Positions 20,296 through 31,889 of a stretch of 64,000 bases of DNA are shown here, piece by piece (position 1 is the stretch's first letter; each line of letters begins with the position of its first letter). The notes below the pieces were generated by a model. That model had not been told where the DNA came from. It worked only from the letters and a program-made list of their open reading frames with translations, and made no database searches. Both the position numbers and the translations under genes were made by a program. This stretch comes from Penicillus capitatus (taxonomy: Eukaryota; Chlorophyta). Where the stretch lies: NCBI GenBank assembly GCA_965649825.1, contig OZ287698.1, positions 124,001 through 188,000 of the forward strand, in the 5' to 3' direction.

Positions 20296-21495
20296 ATGGC
20301 TTTCGTTTCTCTTCGTGTTGCGCCAAGTCCTCTGGCGATAAGGAAGAAAACTGCGCCAACCACGTCGACGACGTCTGGACGACCAGCGACCGCTCTCGTC
20401 ACGACAGTTCTCTTGCTCGGCTTGACTGCGAATGCACGAGCTGATGACGAGTCTGGCGGACTCCTCAGCTGGGGACAGCTTGAGAAGGAGGCAGGCTATT
20501 TCTCGAAGAGCGGTCGGTGGAGAGGAGGCTTGCCGAAGAAGGAACGCAAGGAGGGCGACGTCTGGAGCAACTGTTTAGAGAGACACGACAATGACAGCTT
20601 CTGTCAGAAATGGGCGGAGAAGGGAGAAATTGCACAAGCATCCAGGAATAAAATCTGCCATTGCATCAAAACGGCGGATTCTTGCTGTCGCAAGTGGAAG
20701 TGTATCAGCGAGGAGAAGTCGAGATATTGTTCAGTGGGGAATAGGAAAGACAAGACGAGCGCAAGGAGATGTAAACAAGCTGTTGAAAAAATCGAGGAGT
20801 GCGTGTGTAGCAGCGAACACTCGATTGGTGGTTGCTGTTCGAAATGGACCTGCGCCGAGAATGGTGGCGACAGTACTACAAGACACGGTGAATATTACCG
20901 TTATGTATCACAGTATGTCGAAACGTCGATTCTGAACGCTTCAACCTCTTTCTGCACTTACTGGTCTGGTGAATGGACGTCGAAAAAATATGTGGGATCA
21001 ACCAGCTGCGACTGTGCCATCATCGATAATGGATACTGCGAGAGCTGGAGATGCAACGTGAGAACTTTGCTTCGGTGTTCAGAACACCGAGGATGGTGTC
21101 GCCTGGAACTGTCCATTGGTGTGTTTGGACTAATCGGACTTTTCTTCTTAATCGGTGGAATGGTCATTATCGACTCGCCGAACGTTTGTTGTAGAACGGC
21201 CGATTTGAAGACCCGAGCAAAGTTTTCTATAGTGTACTCTCTTTTGCTGTTCCCTCCGTGGTTGGCTAGCGTGGGTATAACCGGGGGTTCAATGGGTCTT
21301 CGGTTTGTGGGGTGCTCAAGCACTGTGTCCGCGATATTGATAAGCGGTCACAGACGCTGGATGAAAACCAAGAGATCGAGCAGCCGTCCCAATGACGACG
21401 AAGAACATCATGTGGCGACAGAGGAGCAGACAATCCCATCCTCAGACGAAAGAGCGCCGTTTTTGGTACCTACGAGATCCGAAGGACTGCCCTGA
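20296..21495 (+). CDS. CWR4: Cys/Trp-rich secreted membrane protein, family member 4
   Basis: The ATG at 20,296 aligns with those of CWR3 and CWR5 and gives 399 residues. The signal region and first 60 ectodomain residues are nearly identical to CWR3. The central Cys modules have diverged strongly, with C-H-C-I-K-T, a C-C-R-K-W variant and a double Cys in the third module, while still keeping Cys and Trp positions. Three membrane segments (about 275-360) follow the C-S-E-H-R-G-W-C block. The tail is short and lacks the R-x-R-D ending of CWR3 and CWR5. The mosaic of near-identical and divergent parts suggests recombination among members or strong selection on the ectodomain. Confidence 0.75.
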   Translation: MAFVSLRVAPSPLAIRKKTAPTTSTTSGRPATALVTTVLLLGLTANARADDESGGLLSWGQLEKEAGYFSKSGRWRGGLPKKERKEGDVWSNCLERHDNDSFCQKWAEKGEIAQASRNKICHCIKTADSCCRKWKCISEEKSRYCSVGNRKDKTSARRCKQAVEKIEECVCSSEHSIGGCCSKWTCAENGGDSTTRHGEYYRYVSQYVETSILNASTSFCTYWSGEWTSKKYVGSTSCDCAIIDNGYCESWRCNVRTLLRCSEHRGWCRLELSIGVFGLIGLFFLIGGMVIIDSPNVCCRTADLKTRAKFSIVYSLLLFPPWLASVGITGGSMGLRFVGCSSTVSAILISGHRRWMKTKRSSSRPNDDEEHHVATEEQTIPSSDERAPFLVPTRSEGLP

Positions 21496-22354
21496 AAAGA
21501 CAAATCACCACCACGTTCGATATTGCCGAATTCCGAGACTCAAAGCACAATCTAGAAACTGAGAAATTCCCGGCACGGTCAGAATAAGCAAGTCTTGGAG
21601 CCCGATGAGAGGACTCTCCCTGTTAGTGTTGTTAGATCGAGAACCGTCAGCTTGCTTGTCCGCTAAACGAACGACACAAGGTTGGCTCTAGACGAATCTG
21701 CCGGAGCAGCAATCATCCGGCGTAGTGCATCAGCAAATCCATCTCAAGCTGGAGTACGCACTCCAAATCCTCTGCTGCCTTTTCTCATTGTCCACACAGA
21801 ACACAAACAAGCGAAGAGAGGAATGATTTTCACGACACTTGAAGCTGCGACCGTATTGCTTTTCGAGTGATAATCGTCAGCGCACAGTCCGTCCGTCCTT
21901 CCTCGTTTTCGTGATGATGAAGGCGAGATCGTTGGATATTCTCTAGACGCGAATCCTATGTAGATGCCCTTCTCCATGAAGAGGGCATCACTCTTCCGAT
22001 GGGTAAATCTCTCTCATCATCAAGGAGTGGCATAACGACAATCAAATGTGTGACATACTTTGCATTCTGCATGGACTCAAGGGAAAATGATTCTCCCGTT
22101 GGCATTTAAAAGAAGGCTTTCGTCTTTCGACGTTATTCAGGGCAGCTGCCCATCGGAATCGATGGCGTCTACCTCCGCGCCTTTCCAGCGATTGGCCTTT
22201 GTCCCTTTGTCCTTCTCCCACAGGTTGTTGTCGATAGATGTCTCGGACACGGGTTGCTCTTCCGATATGAGCCGGGTGCAGTTGGAGACGGAAACTGGAT
22301 ACTTGAAATCGGTGGCGCATATGACGGCGATCTACCATAGACTTGTTGCTCTGC
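21496..22354. other. No gene recognised
   Basis: Short open stretches only. 22,040-22,354 has weakly coding-like frames on the minus strand that would join 24,007 onward if the LINE derivative were removed, but no family could be named. Confidence 0.4.
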
Positions 22355-22369
22355 GAATCGCGAAGACTT

Positions 22370-24006
22370 TACCTTTTTTCCGTACGACACTTTCGTTCCG
22401 CCGTTTCAAAACCCTTGCCGAACGACGGTGCCTACACGCGCAAAAGCGAACGATGCAACCTTCCGGCTCTCAGTCTGGAGGTCCTGACTCCGCCCCCGAC
22501 CCAGTGCGCACGGCGGTTGCTCAGGCTGCAAACACGGTTCGGCATCGACGCGACCTGCGTCAGACCTCCGAGGTACTCGAGGCGATGAGCAAGGCTGAGC
22601 TCATTCTCGTCAATACTGCACTCCGAGCCTGTCCCACCCAGCTTGCGGCCACTTTGGACCCCGCACAGATCATCGAGAAAATCAGAGCCTACCTGGCAGC
22701 CCATGAAAGGCGTGATGCCGTGCAGCTCCGACTTGTCCGACATCACGAGGACGCTAGAAACTCGCTCCTACTCGCCCCAGAAGGTCCCATCTATGACCCG
22801 CACGCTAAGTCTTCCTGTCTCTCACAGATCTGCCGATACAAGGAAAAGGCTACCCCATCAGATCTCCTGGAAGCACTCTCCCAAGACCTCGCCACTATTC
22901 AGGCTCATCTGGCATGCGCCACTGGATCCGTTCCACCTGAAAACCGAGAAACGCTCCTGGGAATCGCCACTCGTCTCGGGGAGATGGGAACCTGTCTCGG
23001 ATTTCACAAGGCCATGGTCTCGTTTGCTCCAACACCCCCAGCTCCAATGGCTCACGTGACACCACCTTCTGCGGCCAGCACCGTTCGAGAAGTCACACGC
23101 TCATACCGCGACGCCGCCCGTCAGTCCTTGCCCTCAGAACAGCCCCAGACCACGACCCCTGCCCAGCGCCAACGGACCACCCAGGCACGAGAGATCCGGA
23201 GGCAAACCAACGCGAACAAGGCCCAGATCCGATGCGATGAACGCAGCTTCCAGCTCTGCCCAGTGACCATGAAGGGAGACCGTCCGTCCTTTCGCCAGCT
23301 TGGCATCAGCCTGGAACGGGCTCTAAAGATCAAGAACCTGAAGGAGTATGTGGAAGACATCCGTTCTGACCACGGCGGCAGATATTACGTGCAAATCCGC
23401 TCCGACCTGATCCCGCAGTTTGAGAGAGCGCTCGACCGCAGCCTAGAATGCGCCGGTGCCAGATGGGACCTGGAGCTCGACGATATCGGAACCTTCGAGG
23501 TCAACAACCCGTACCTGTCGCCCACGAAAGACAAGATCCCAGTCGTCATCAGCAATGTCGACACAGACATCGACCCGGAAGCAGCCATCACCGCCATCGC
23601 AGAACAGAACGCAGCCCGCTGGAAGATACCGGCCACCGAACTCAAAGAATCGCACTTCGCCGCCCCGCACCGACTGAATCGTCGGAAGCGCGATGCATCT
23701 GGACAGCCCCTTCCTGAATGGACACCGAGCAAGAATCTGAAAGTCTTCATTTCGAAGACACTTCACGAGCAACTCTTGGGAGAACACAAGGCCCCGTTTG
23801 CTACCCTGGACTACATGGTACTTCCGAGTCGCCCGTACGCGCGGTTCCCCAGCGCACCCCGTGGAATCTCCTGATCGTTATTTCATTACATCCTTCCCTG
23901 TTGGGCCTTTCTGTTTGGACAGACTGAACCCTGTTTGCTACACCTTATGTACAGATGCACTCCTGATCTTCTCAAAAAGGAGTTGTAAAAGCAAGCAATC
24001 TAAAAA
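22370..24006 (+). mobile_element. ORF1-only LINE derivative
   Basis: A 15-bp target-site duplication GAATCGCGAAGACTT lies at 22,355-22,369 and 24,007-24,021. The element is a single ORF followed by a 3' end (about 23,950-24,006) that matches the 3' UTR and tail of the LINE at 13.3/44.7 kb (the CTCCTGATCTTCTC...GGAGTTGTAAAAGC stretch). There is no RT. It therefore looks like the LINE's first ORF joined directly to its 3' end, mobilised by a full LINE. Confidence 0.85.
22453..23874 (+). CDS. LINE ORF1-like nucleic-acid-binding protein
   Basis: From the ATG at 22,453, the first in the element's frame, the product is 473 residues. The N-terminal half is Ala/Gln/Arg-rich and helical. A central Pro/Gln/Thr linker is followed by a C-terminal globular part (about 280-470) containing L-E-L-D-D-I-G-T-F, V-V-I-S-N-V-D and a basic H-R-L-N-R-R-K-R-D stretch, consistent with RNA binding. 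No CCHC knuckle is present. Assignment as ORF1 rests on its linkage to the LINE 3' end, not on a recognised domain. The frame is intact, so the insertion is young or the protein is still useful to the element. Confidence 0.65.
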   Translation: MQPSGSQSGGPDSAPDPVRTAVAQAANTVRHRRDLRQTSEVLEAMSKAELILVNTALRACPTQLAATLDPAQIIEKIRAYLAAHERRDAVQLRLVRHHEDARNSLLLAPEGPIYDPHAKSSCLSQICRYKEKATPSDLLEALSQDLATIQAHLACATGSVPPENRETLLGIATRLGEMGTCLGFHKAMVSFAPTPPAPMAHVTPPSAASTVREVTRSYRDAARQSLPSEQPQTTTPAQRQRTTQAREIRRQTNANKAQIRCDERSFQLCPVTMKGDRPSFRQLGISLERALKIKNLKEYVEDIRSDHGGRYYVQIRSDLIPQFERALDRSLECAGARWDLELDDIGTFEVNNPYLSPTKDKIPVVISNVDTDIDPEAAITAIAEQNAARWKIPATELKESHFAAPHRLNRRKRDASGQPLPEWTPSKNLKVFISKTLHEQLLGEHKAPFATLDYMVLPSRPYARFPSAPRGIS

Positions 24007-24083
24007 GAATCGCGAAGACTTCATGTGTGGCACAGCACATGCAAACGCAGGATGCTCTATCCAATGGTCAGTTGTGTATGATT

Positions 24084-24493
24084 TTAGATGACGGTCATGC
24101 AAGTGGAGAGATCGGTGCCTGTACCTTCGATGGAGTCGTTGTCTGACAAGAACGGCACATTGTCGACTGATACCGAACCCGAAGATCGTGGCCCATCCAT
24201 GCCTGTTATTTGACACCCGGATAGTCCCATCCCGTCACCAATGTCAACTGCAAAATTGTCCGCCAGATGGAACGCCGGTGTTGCCTCGAACGGAGCTCGA
24301 TGGAACTCAAGGACCCCGGCATCGAGCAGAGAGAACGCTTTACCTGCGAATTGAAAGATGATTCCCAACAATGCTGTGTCCGATGAGCTGGCGTTGTATC
24401 GTCAGGCAACCAACCCCACCTCTCCTGTTCACTGTGACTGCACCCATCACGCATCCACACATTTCGCCATGCGGTTGGCTGCATGAGAATCAC
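24084..24493 (-). CDS. Possible exon(s) of an unrecognised gene
   Basis: Two overlapping minus-strand frames of about 95 codons (24,493-24,206 and 24,371-24,084) look like pieces of coding sequence joined by a short intron. I could not fix splice sites or a family. The LINE derivative lies immediately beyond and may have interrupted the 3' part. Low confidence. Confidence 0.22.
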
Positions 24494-24757
24494 GGCATTC
24501 TCTTTGAGACGCCTTTTGACGGATGTATTCGTGATGTGACGTGACGTTCAATGAAGTTCCAGACAAGGGTTCGTACAAAGACTTTTATCTTCTCATTAAC
24601 AACGAAGTCACCGAACGGACAGGAAGAAAGAACCTGTTCAGCGACCGCAAGATACACAAACACGTACTAAGCTTCGCCGTGGCCTTCCATCTCGTAACCC
24701 GCTGGATAGATCCTCACTCGAGTATGGTTCCCTTCTCCAACCGTGCGGCATGGTAAC

Positions 24758-27225
24758 TCATACTCTTTGATCATCTTGATCTAAACGAATCAGACGGCAT
24801 CGCAATCGTTGGACGCGGAGAATGGACAGTGAGCGATGCACCTGCATTTCGAGGATGCGAGGGATCTGCGGCATGAGCTCCACGGGCTGCTTTCGAAGCA
24901 CGACGATATCCTCTATCGCAAATCGGACCTCGTCCAGGGCAGCAGACTCTGCCGATGTTGTTTTCTCGGACGACAGTGCCTCAATCTGCACGGCAACCTC
25001 CTGCCTCCCTGCGCTGCTCGACGGGGTCGACGAACTGAAACCCAAGAGCGACTGAATTGCCGTGGCAAGCGCCATGTTGCTGTCGGAGTCCAGCGAGAAC
25101 AGCGGAATCTTTGCCACACGGGCAGCCTTCTCTACCTAAATCCATTCTTTCAGCGAGGATCTGGAGGCACAGAGAGAACAGACCCATCCTCCGCGCTGGA
25201 GCTCTGTCCTGGTGCCCAGGACGGCGTTCGCCTTCTTGAGGTACGGTGTGATGGCGATCTGTCCTTTCAAGCCCAGAGCCTGCACCCGCGTACTCCTGGT
25301 CACGAGCAAGCGTTTGTAGACACGGTCGAACCTCGAGGATCTGCTGAAACTGGATAACTTCGACGCCGAACAGAAACAGACGCATGGAAACGGAAGACTG
25401 CGAGGATCTAGTCTTCGCCGTCCCCGTTTCCTCGAAAAAGCTCCAGTCCGACTCCGCACTCGAATCCTCGAGGAAGCCGAGATCTGATGCAGACACGCTG
25501 TCGGCAGGCAGTTCGCATCGAATCCGCCCACTCGCCTTTCTGATACCACGACAGGTCTTCTTCGGACAGTTGCTTGTCGCGAACAGGCGGTTTGGATGCT
25601 GCCTTCTCGGCTAGCTGACTCGGTGTGATGGGCTTGCCTGTGATCTGAACGCAGAAGGTCCCTCGCGTGTGAGCACGAGACCGCTGAGCGAATGTTCATT
25701 ACGAAAGGTGTCGATTTCCGCACGACGAGCGGGATCTTCTTGGGCGCCGGGCGCGTTCCTTTTTCGGTGGTGTAATCCTCCGATCCCGATCGCGTCCGGA
25801 TCTCGCCGAGAGCCTTCCTGCCTTTCAGAATGGCGTCGACCGCCTCGGCCAGATTGTGGTGAATGCGCCAAGAATCGCGCTCGACCATCTCGATGGCGAC
25901 ATCGAAAGCGGGTGGAGCTGCGCGTTCCAGCACCGTTTTTCGAACACCCCTTCTCCGAGCCTCGCTGTCCCCTGCGTGGGCAATCCTCACCAGAGCCACA
26001 TCTCCACCCACCGGTACCGAGTGTCACAGGTTCGACGCCGCCGATCAGATCCTGAAGATGTGGGTTCTTGATGATGTTCTGCAGCTCTGTCCCGTGTGCC
26101 GTGGCGATCAACTGGACACCTCTTTGGGATATCGTCCGCGCCGCGGCGCATTCCAATTCGGTGCCTAATGCACGAATGACGACAGCAATGGACTCACAGT
26201 CCGGATCTCTCGAAACCTATCTCGTCGATGACGATGACCTGAGGCATGTGGTTCTCCACAGCTTCGATCATGACCTCGTGCTGTCGGCTCGGATGCGTCA
26301 CCTGCATCCTCCGAGCTCTGCCGATGCCCGGATGCGGTACGTCTCCGTCCCCGGCGATCTCATTCGACGTGTCCACGATGACCACGCGCTTCTTCTCGAC
26401 GTCTGCCAGCTGCTTGCTCATGGACCGAATGGCGGTCGTCTTTCCCCGTCCCTAACAGGAGCATCTCGTCCGATGGAGGAGAGACACGCGTCTGCTGCCG
26501 CGTACAGGGTATCCGAGAAGGAGAACGGATTTGCCTTCCCTGATGATGTCCGCCACCATCGCCGAGCTGCCGACGACGTGTCGACCGACCCTGGCCGTCA
26601 GTCCAATCACCTTTCCCCTTCGGTTCTTGATGCAGCTGATACGATGCAGCGTCCCGCTGATCCCTGCTCGATTATCTCCTCCGAACTCGCCCAACTGCAG
26701 ACAGCAGGATTCCGACGGAATCCGTTGCATCTCTGAACGGATCTCCCACTTGAGCGATGGCGCATTGCAAGTCCATTTCCGTGACAACTTCTCGCGACAG
26801 GTCGAGATCTCCGTCAAGGAAGCGAGCGAAGGGAAGGCGACCCAAGTCCATCACAACCTCCAGCAACTGGCAGTCACAGATCAATTGTTTCACGCAGAGA
26901 GGCGACGAGGACGTCGGACATTTTCGAGGTGTCGGTGCGAACGGAGCTTCTTCTGGACGTCTGCTGGCAGCAGCTGCACGATTTGGAAGAGCTCTTTCGT
27001 CTCTCTGTCTTCTTTTGCGTCCGCCTTTTCGTTTCGAATCCCCTTCCGTTTCTTCTTGCCGCGCTCTTCGGACGCCGACGAGGAGTGGGCAGCAAGCGTG
27101 ATGACCGGACAGATTCGCTGACGCGTCAGACATCGCACTTCGTGCCTCTGCGACCATCTCGGGTCAACGGGCCGACCGCGACAGTGCTTGGAATACAGCG
27201 ATCCCGACCATCCGATCGGAAACAT
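24758..27225 (-). CDS. ycf45-like: Ycf45-like plastid AAA+ ATPase, ten exons
   Basis: Exons (minus): 27225-26920, 26866-26750, 26694-26506, 26451-26217, 26164-26018, 25971-25703, 25644-25547, 25497-25332, 25279-25184, 25135-24758. All nine introns are GT-AG, 46-58 nt, and join in frame to 666 residues. In order: a Ser/Arg-rich N-terminus that could be a targeting region; the L-D-L-G-R type regulatory segment; G-D-N-R-A-G-I and N-R-R-G linkers; Walker A G-Y-P-G-R-G-K-T-T, formed across an intron; [12 protein letters not shown]; Walker [21 protein letters not shown]; and an R3H-like C-terminal part. This is the Ycf45/SPD1 family, plastid-encoded in red algae and nuclear in green plants. Its exact role is unsettled; nucleic-acid-linked plastid function is likely. 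Confidence 0.88.
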
Positions 27226-27650
27226 GGCCGGCGTTCGGAGAACGAAGCTGCGTTCGAATCTGTCCTCTGGTGAGAATCGCCGGAGCGATTATTCGAAAGA
27301 CGAGCATATGCTCGAACAATGACCCTCATGTTGTTCATGACGTCCTGAGAGTTTCGTCCCGCTGACGGCCTTGACGCGTCTGCAGCGAACATGGTGCGTT
27401 TGACCTTCCGAGCGTCTCCGTTGGCTGAGGCCTTAAGGATCGACATCGACATCCTGGCGCAGGCACTGTCGCGTCGGATTTCACTCGATGGCCGGTCAGA
27501 TGTCAACATGTCCACGCGGAGACGCAGTCGGAGCGGCGGAGGCGAAACGAAGCATGCAGTGCCCCTCGATGTTTGTCCTCCCTGCCGCGCCCGACAGCAC
27601 CTCACTCTGTCACTTGTGTGGTGTAGCCGATTGCCTCGGCAGATGTTTAC

Positions 27651-29196
27651 ATGGTAGAGTCCACCTGCTCGGATCCCGATCTCCGAACCGGAAGCACTTT
27701 GCTAGGAGAGCATTCTGATCAAGCTGGAACTTCTCAACTACGAGCGGGATTTCTGCAGACAAAGGTGGTAATTTAGCATCGCCGACGACTGAGCATAATG
27801 ATCGGATCGTTGTCCGCGGACAGGAAACCGGAGCGGCCGCCGTTGCATCGCATGTCTTTCGTGCTGCCTCCCGGTCCACTGAACAGCGGCCAGTTCTCTT
27901 ACTTTGTCCAGTTGGTAGGCAGCGCGGGACGCCACTCGGAATATTGGCGGATGTCGGGCCTGCTGCGCAGGTCGTTTGGCTGATCGGCTGTCTGGGAAGA
28001 GAGGTCTCGCCGCCAAAGGAGTTCGACGATCCGTCGATCGTCTGCACCGATCTCCTGAACGAGATCAAGCTCCTGGGATTTCCTCCTCCCTCCTTCTCGG
28101 CAACGAAACTGCACAAGGGATACGGTGCCGAGGTCAGCGATCTCTTCCCTCGGCTTGCAGAACGCTTGCTCACGGAGGTCAGCTCTGTTGCGTACTGGAT
28201 GCTTTGCTGGAACGCGTGCTGAAACACAGAGGCATTGCGTTTCAGCCACCTGTCTTTCCGCAACAAGAGTATCCTCCGACGTGCTGCGGTGTTTCTCTCA
28301 CCTTATTTGGCTTCAGGGATGAAACCCCTGAGGAAGAGGAGGACGAAGAGATGGAAGATGCCGAGATCACTCACGACGAGGTGTTCTGCAGCGCCGGGGC
28401 TCTCCATTAGCTTCTGATCCGACAGGTGGGCTCCATCGACGACGGTCCCTCGGAGGACGAAGCCGTCCGGACACAAGAAACCGAAGAGGACAGTGCAGAA
28501 TCCAGCACGGACCCTGAGGCATGGCGCATAGAAACGACAAGAGTTGCCACGAAGCTGAAGATCCACCCGTCTTCTGAAGACACGAGCCACTGGAGGCAGG
28601 ATCTTGATCAGGTAGGCCACCCTTTCCAAATCCGAGACATTCTGTTCCCGACGTCGTTCGCTCGTGCACAACAGGCCGAGGAATGTCTGAGAGAGATGTC
28701 GGATATCTGGGAGAAAACGGAGAAGCAGATGACGGCCATAGCATCCGACATCTCGCGACAGCTCGAGCGCGTTCGAGAGAAGGAAGAGAGGATGCAGCAA
28801 ATGCACGGTCCTCGTCTCTCTTCCCATGCCGAGAAGAGCAAAAGAATCGAGGAGATCCAAGTGCGAATGAGCCTCCTTTGTACACCGTCTCTGCGAATGC
28901 AATGCAGACCTGCATCGCCGAGACAGAGATCGAAAAGGGCAATGCCGAAGGGCAGTTGAAAGAGATCGAGATGGAGCTCCATCAGATCGCAAAGCGTGTC
29001 GAGGAGAAGAGCAGCAGGTGCGGATCCGGTGCTCATCTGCGTGTCCATTGCGTTCCTGTGTCCTAGCTTGGGCGATGCCTCTCCCGTTGTCCAACTGAAG
29101 GACGCGATTGACCAGCTCAAGCACGACCTGTCTGAGATGCACGTCTCGATCGCCCTGATGTCACAGACGTTGTACAAATGTCCTTCAAACGGTTAG
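27651..29196 (+). CDS. IFT57: Intraflagellar transport protein IFT57, ten exons
   Basis: Exons: 27651-27653, 27706-27764, 27824-27914, 27971-28124, 28178-28268, 28317-28380, 28426-28611, 28675-28860, 28908-29017, 29067-29196. All nine introns are GT-AG (45-63 nt), and the exons join in frame to 357 residues, shorter than the usual 400-470. The N-terminal half has the calponin-homology-like fold signature: L-L-N-Y-E-R-D-F-C, then W-L-I, then D-D-P, then K-L-H-K-G-Y-G and C-V-L-D. A Glu/Asp-rich linker, the W-R-x5-V-A-T-K-L-K segment and a long coiled coil follow. IFT57 is an IFT-B subunit for anterograde transport in cilia. The first exon as a lone ATG is inferred. Confidence 0.9.
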
Positions 29197-31889
29197 TTCG
29201 TTCAGGAGCCTTTCACTATGCTTTCTTACTGAAACTCATTCTCTTTCAAAACATTGATTTTTCAATGTCCTTCTTTCTTCTCTACTGACCTAACACAGTC
29301 GTTGTCCGGCTCAGATAACAGAACATCAAAATCAGATAGTCTGCTGCTTTATCCAAGCAGGAGCACGCGTCGTTGTATTCTTCTTGCTCTCTCTGATGAA
29401 TCCTTTGCCTAGGATGCCGTTTCGCGATGTGTCTGACAAGTGATACAGATGCAGATGCTATAGCTCCCTCATGAGGTTGATCAAACGCAATTATCTTAGT
29501 GGGTAGTGTTGGCGCACTGAGAAGATAGGCGGAGAGGTTTTGGCGATGGTTAAGGGCAGGCGGCGTGAGGATGCAAGTTCTGGTGGCATTTCGAAGCGTG
29601 TCTGTGCTTTGACGTGTCCGACCTGATTAGGCAGACATTCTGGATTCGAATCATGATGAAGGGGATTCTTGTAAAGTCGTGTCAGTCGTGGCTGCTGACG
29701 TGCGCTTGGTCATTAAACACCAATGACAATCGAGAACATTTAGGCACTGACACGTTTTTGTAGGAGATCGCGAAATCTGACAGTTTCCGAGGTCGCGGCG
29801 ACGCTGGGTTTGACGCTAAACTGACCTGCCTGATGCTGGCGACATCGAATTCTCAGCGGAAACCTCGGGGCGACGCAGAATAAAGGAATTCTGGCCATGG
29901 AGGCCAGAAGACGAGAACAACTCACATAGCGTTGCATTCAGCCAATGGCACGAAATCTGGACTTGCAGCGCGGTCGAAGTGCTCGAGCACAGTGTCGCAA
30001 GGAGCGCTACAGGTGGCGTAGAGACGCATTTCCTGTGTCACACGGGAGGCTGTGAGAGTCGACCTGTCGGCCGAGTCCGGACCGGATGGCGAGTCGCGCG
30101 GGAAACTCTGTCGGCAACGTATAATTACATAGCTAGACGGATAAGACAGAACAGTTCCCGCATAAGTACTCGGAATGACGTCAGTCCTCTCTCATGCCAA
30201 CGTCCTGCATGATGAGCGTCTTGTGCAACGTACGTCATAGAGGCGGCCGCGCTAAACGAACAAACACAGCGGAAGACTTTACAGTTCACAGAGCAAGGTT
30301 GTTTGGTGTTTCTGATGCGCCCATTTGTATGCAGAATCTGACAAGACTTCACAGATCGGGTGAGCCATCCGGCGCTCAGGGCCATAGGAAAATACCCTGA
30401 TAAGACAGGTATACCATGCACAAGCGTCCCTTGGAATCATTAACCTCTCAGAAACATGGCAAATGATGTGACTTCCACGCGAGAGCGCGACATCTTGTTT
30501 GTAATGCTGTGAAAAACGTAAAAGGGATGGAGACCATGGTTATATAAAATAAGAATTCTTAAAACACGTAGAGGTTTAAAGAGTGCGGTTACGTGCAGAA
30601 TCGAGTCGAAGCGCGTCGCATGACGTTCTTGACGAGAAAAGCGTAACGCTTTTTGCTTTGCTGATGATTTTGGCCTGTGTTTCACGGTGCTAAGCCTTCT
30701 CCGCTCGCTCAGCATCGCAGCCAACGGGTAGCGCAGAAGGTACACGTTCCAAGGTGTAAACGAGGGCTACCAACGTGGTAACCAGCAGTTCTAAAAGGTG
30801 AACTGCGATCATTTTTGAAAGGCAAAATCTGTACAACGTTCGCCTTTTTAATGTTCAATCTGCAGATCAAGTTAATGCTGCAGATTCTTGTCTGTCCTCA
30901 CACAAGGGAACATCGGTGTGTTGCAACCTTTACCACACAACGAAATTAGCAATCCGAGAGAAAAAAGAGCCAAAGTGAACCTTGCCCAGATATCCGCACC
31001 ACCGACAGCACTTCGAAAGGAACAAACAACAACAGAAGTCCAAAAAGACCGCTGATCTAGTGTAAAGGGATCCGATGGGACGGTTTTTTAGTGAATGAAT
31101 CTTTTCGTCTTAAAATGGAAGTCAAACAGTGACTTGTAAGTAATGCTTCTTTCCGCGCCTACCGGCTTTCTCTTCTCATCTAAACTAAAAAGACGTCACA
31201 TGGTTCTGGAGCTCAAGGAATTGTCAAGATCGATGTAACAATCTCCGAACACTGAGAGTCCAGACGGTGGCGGACGACGACGATAACAACGCACTCAGAC
31301 TTAGCACACAGAACGTGAGATTAATGACATGCTGAATGGCTGTCCTTCAATACACGCGGTGATTGGGAATACCGTAACCTTACAACTAACGGCTGCGAAC
31401 TTCAAGCCTCGCTCCGTATCTATCACCCTATGGTTATTTAATAGCCATGTCAGAGGCCGATTCCCGTCGCGACCGATGGTCTGCGAGCCAGTGTGGTTCT
31501 GCGCCGACCCAACCGTCTCCGATGGTTAGGCAGGCAACATGACATCTACGTCTCCTGCAGGAATCCCTGGAGGCTCACAGACGGTCCGGACATGTGGAGT
31601 GACATGTGACGGTCGTAATGTGGATTTCTCCGGTTAGTTCGTCGATGAACTATGCCAACCGGAGAGACACGACCTGCGAATTTTTCCAACTTGAGCGCAG
31701 GCACGTATCGCTTTTCGACGACGCCCGTGAGATGCGGAATGCGCATGTGTGGCCCAGTCATGGTTAAAGCAATGAAATTTGGTAAGGGATTGCGTTAGAG
31801 GCTCAGGACTTTAAGGACCTCCTTTCCGCTCCACCCGGAGGGTCGTAAAACTTAGAGATGGGTTGCGAATCTTTTGAGCCGTGCACGAA
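29197..31889. other. Intergenic, no gene recognised
   Basis: About 2.7 kb with only short frames on both strands and no repeated block from elsewhere in the window that I could see. No RNA gene found by eye. Confidence 0.5.

Noticed and set aside
26068-26736. 222-codon plus-strand frame
   Set aside because: Antisense to the Ycf45-like exons, which carry the conserved motifs on the minus strand.
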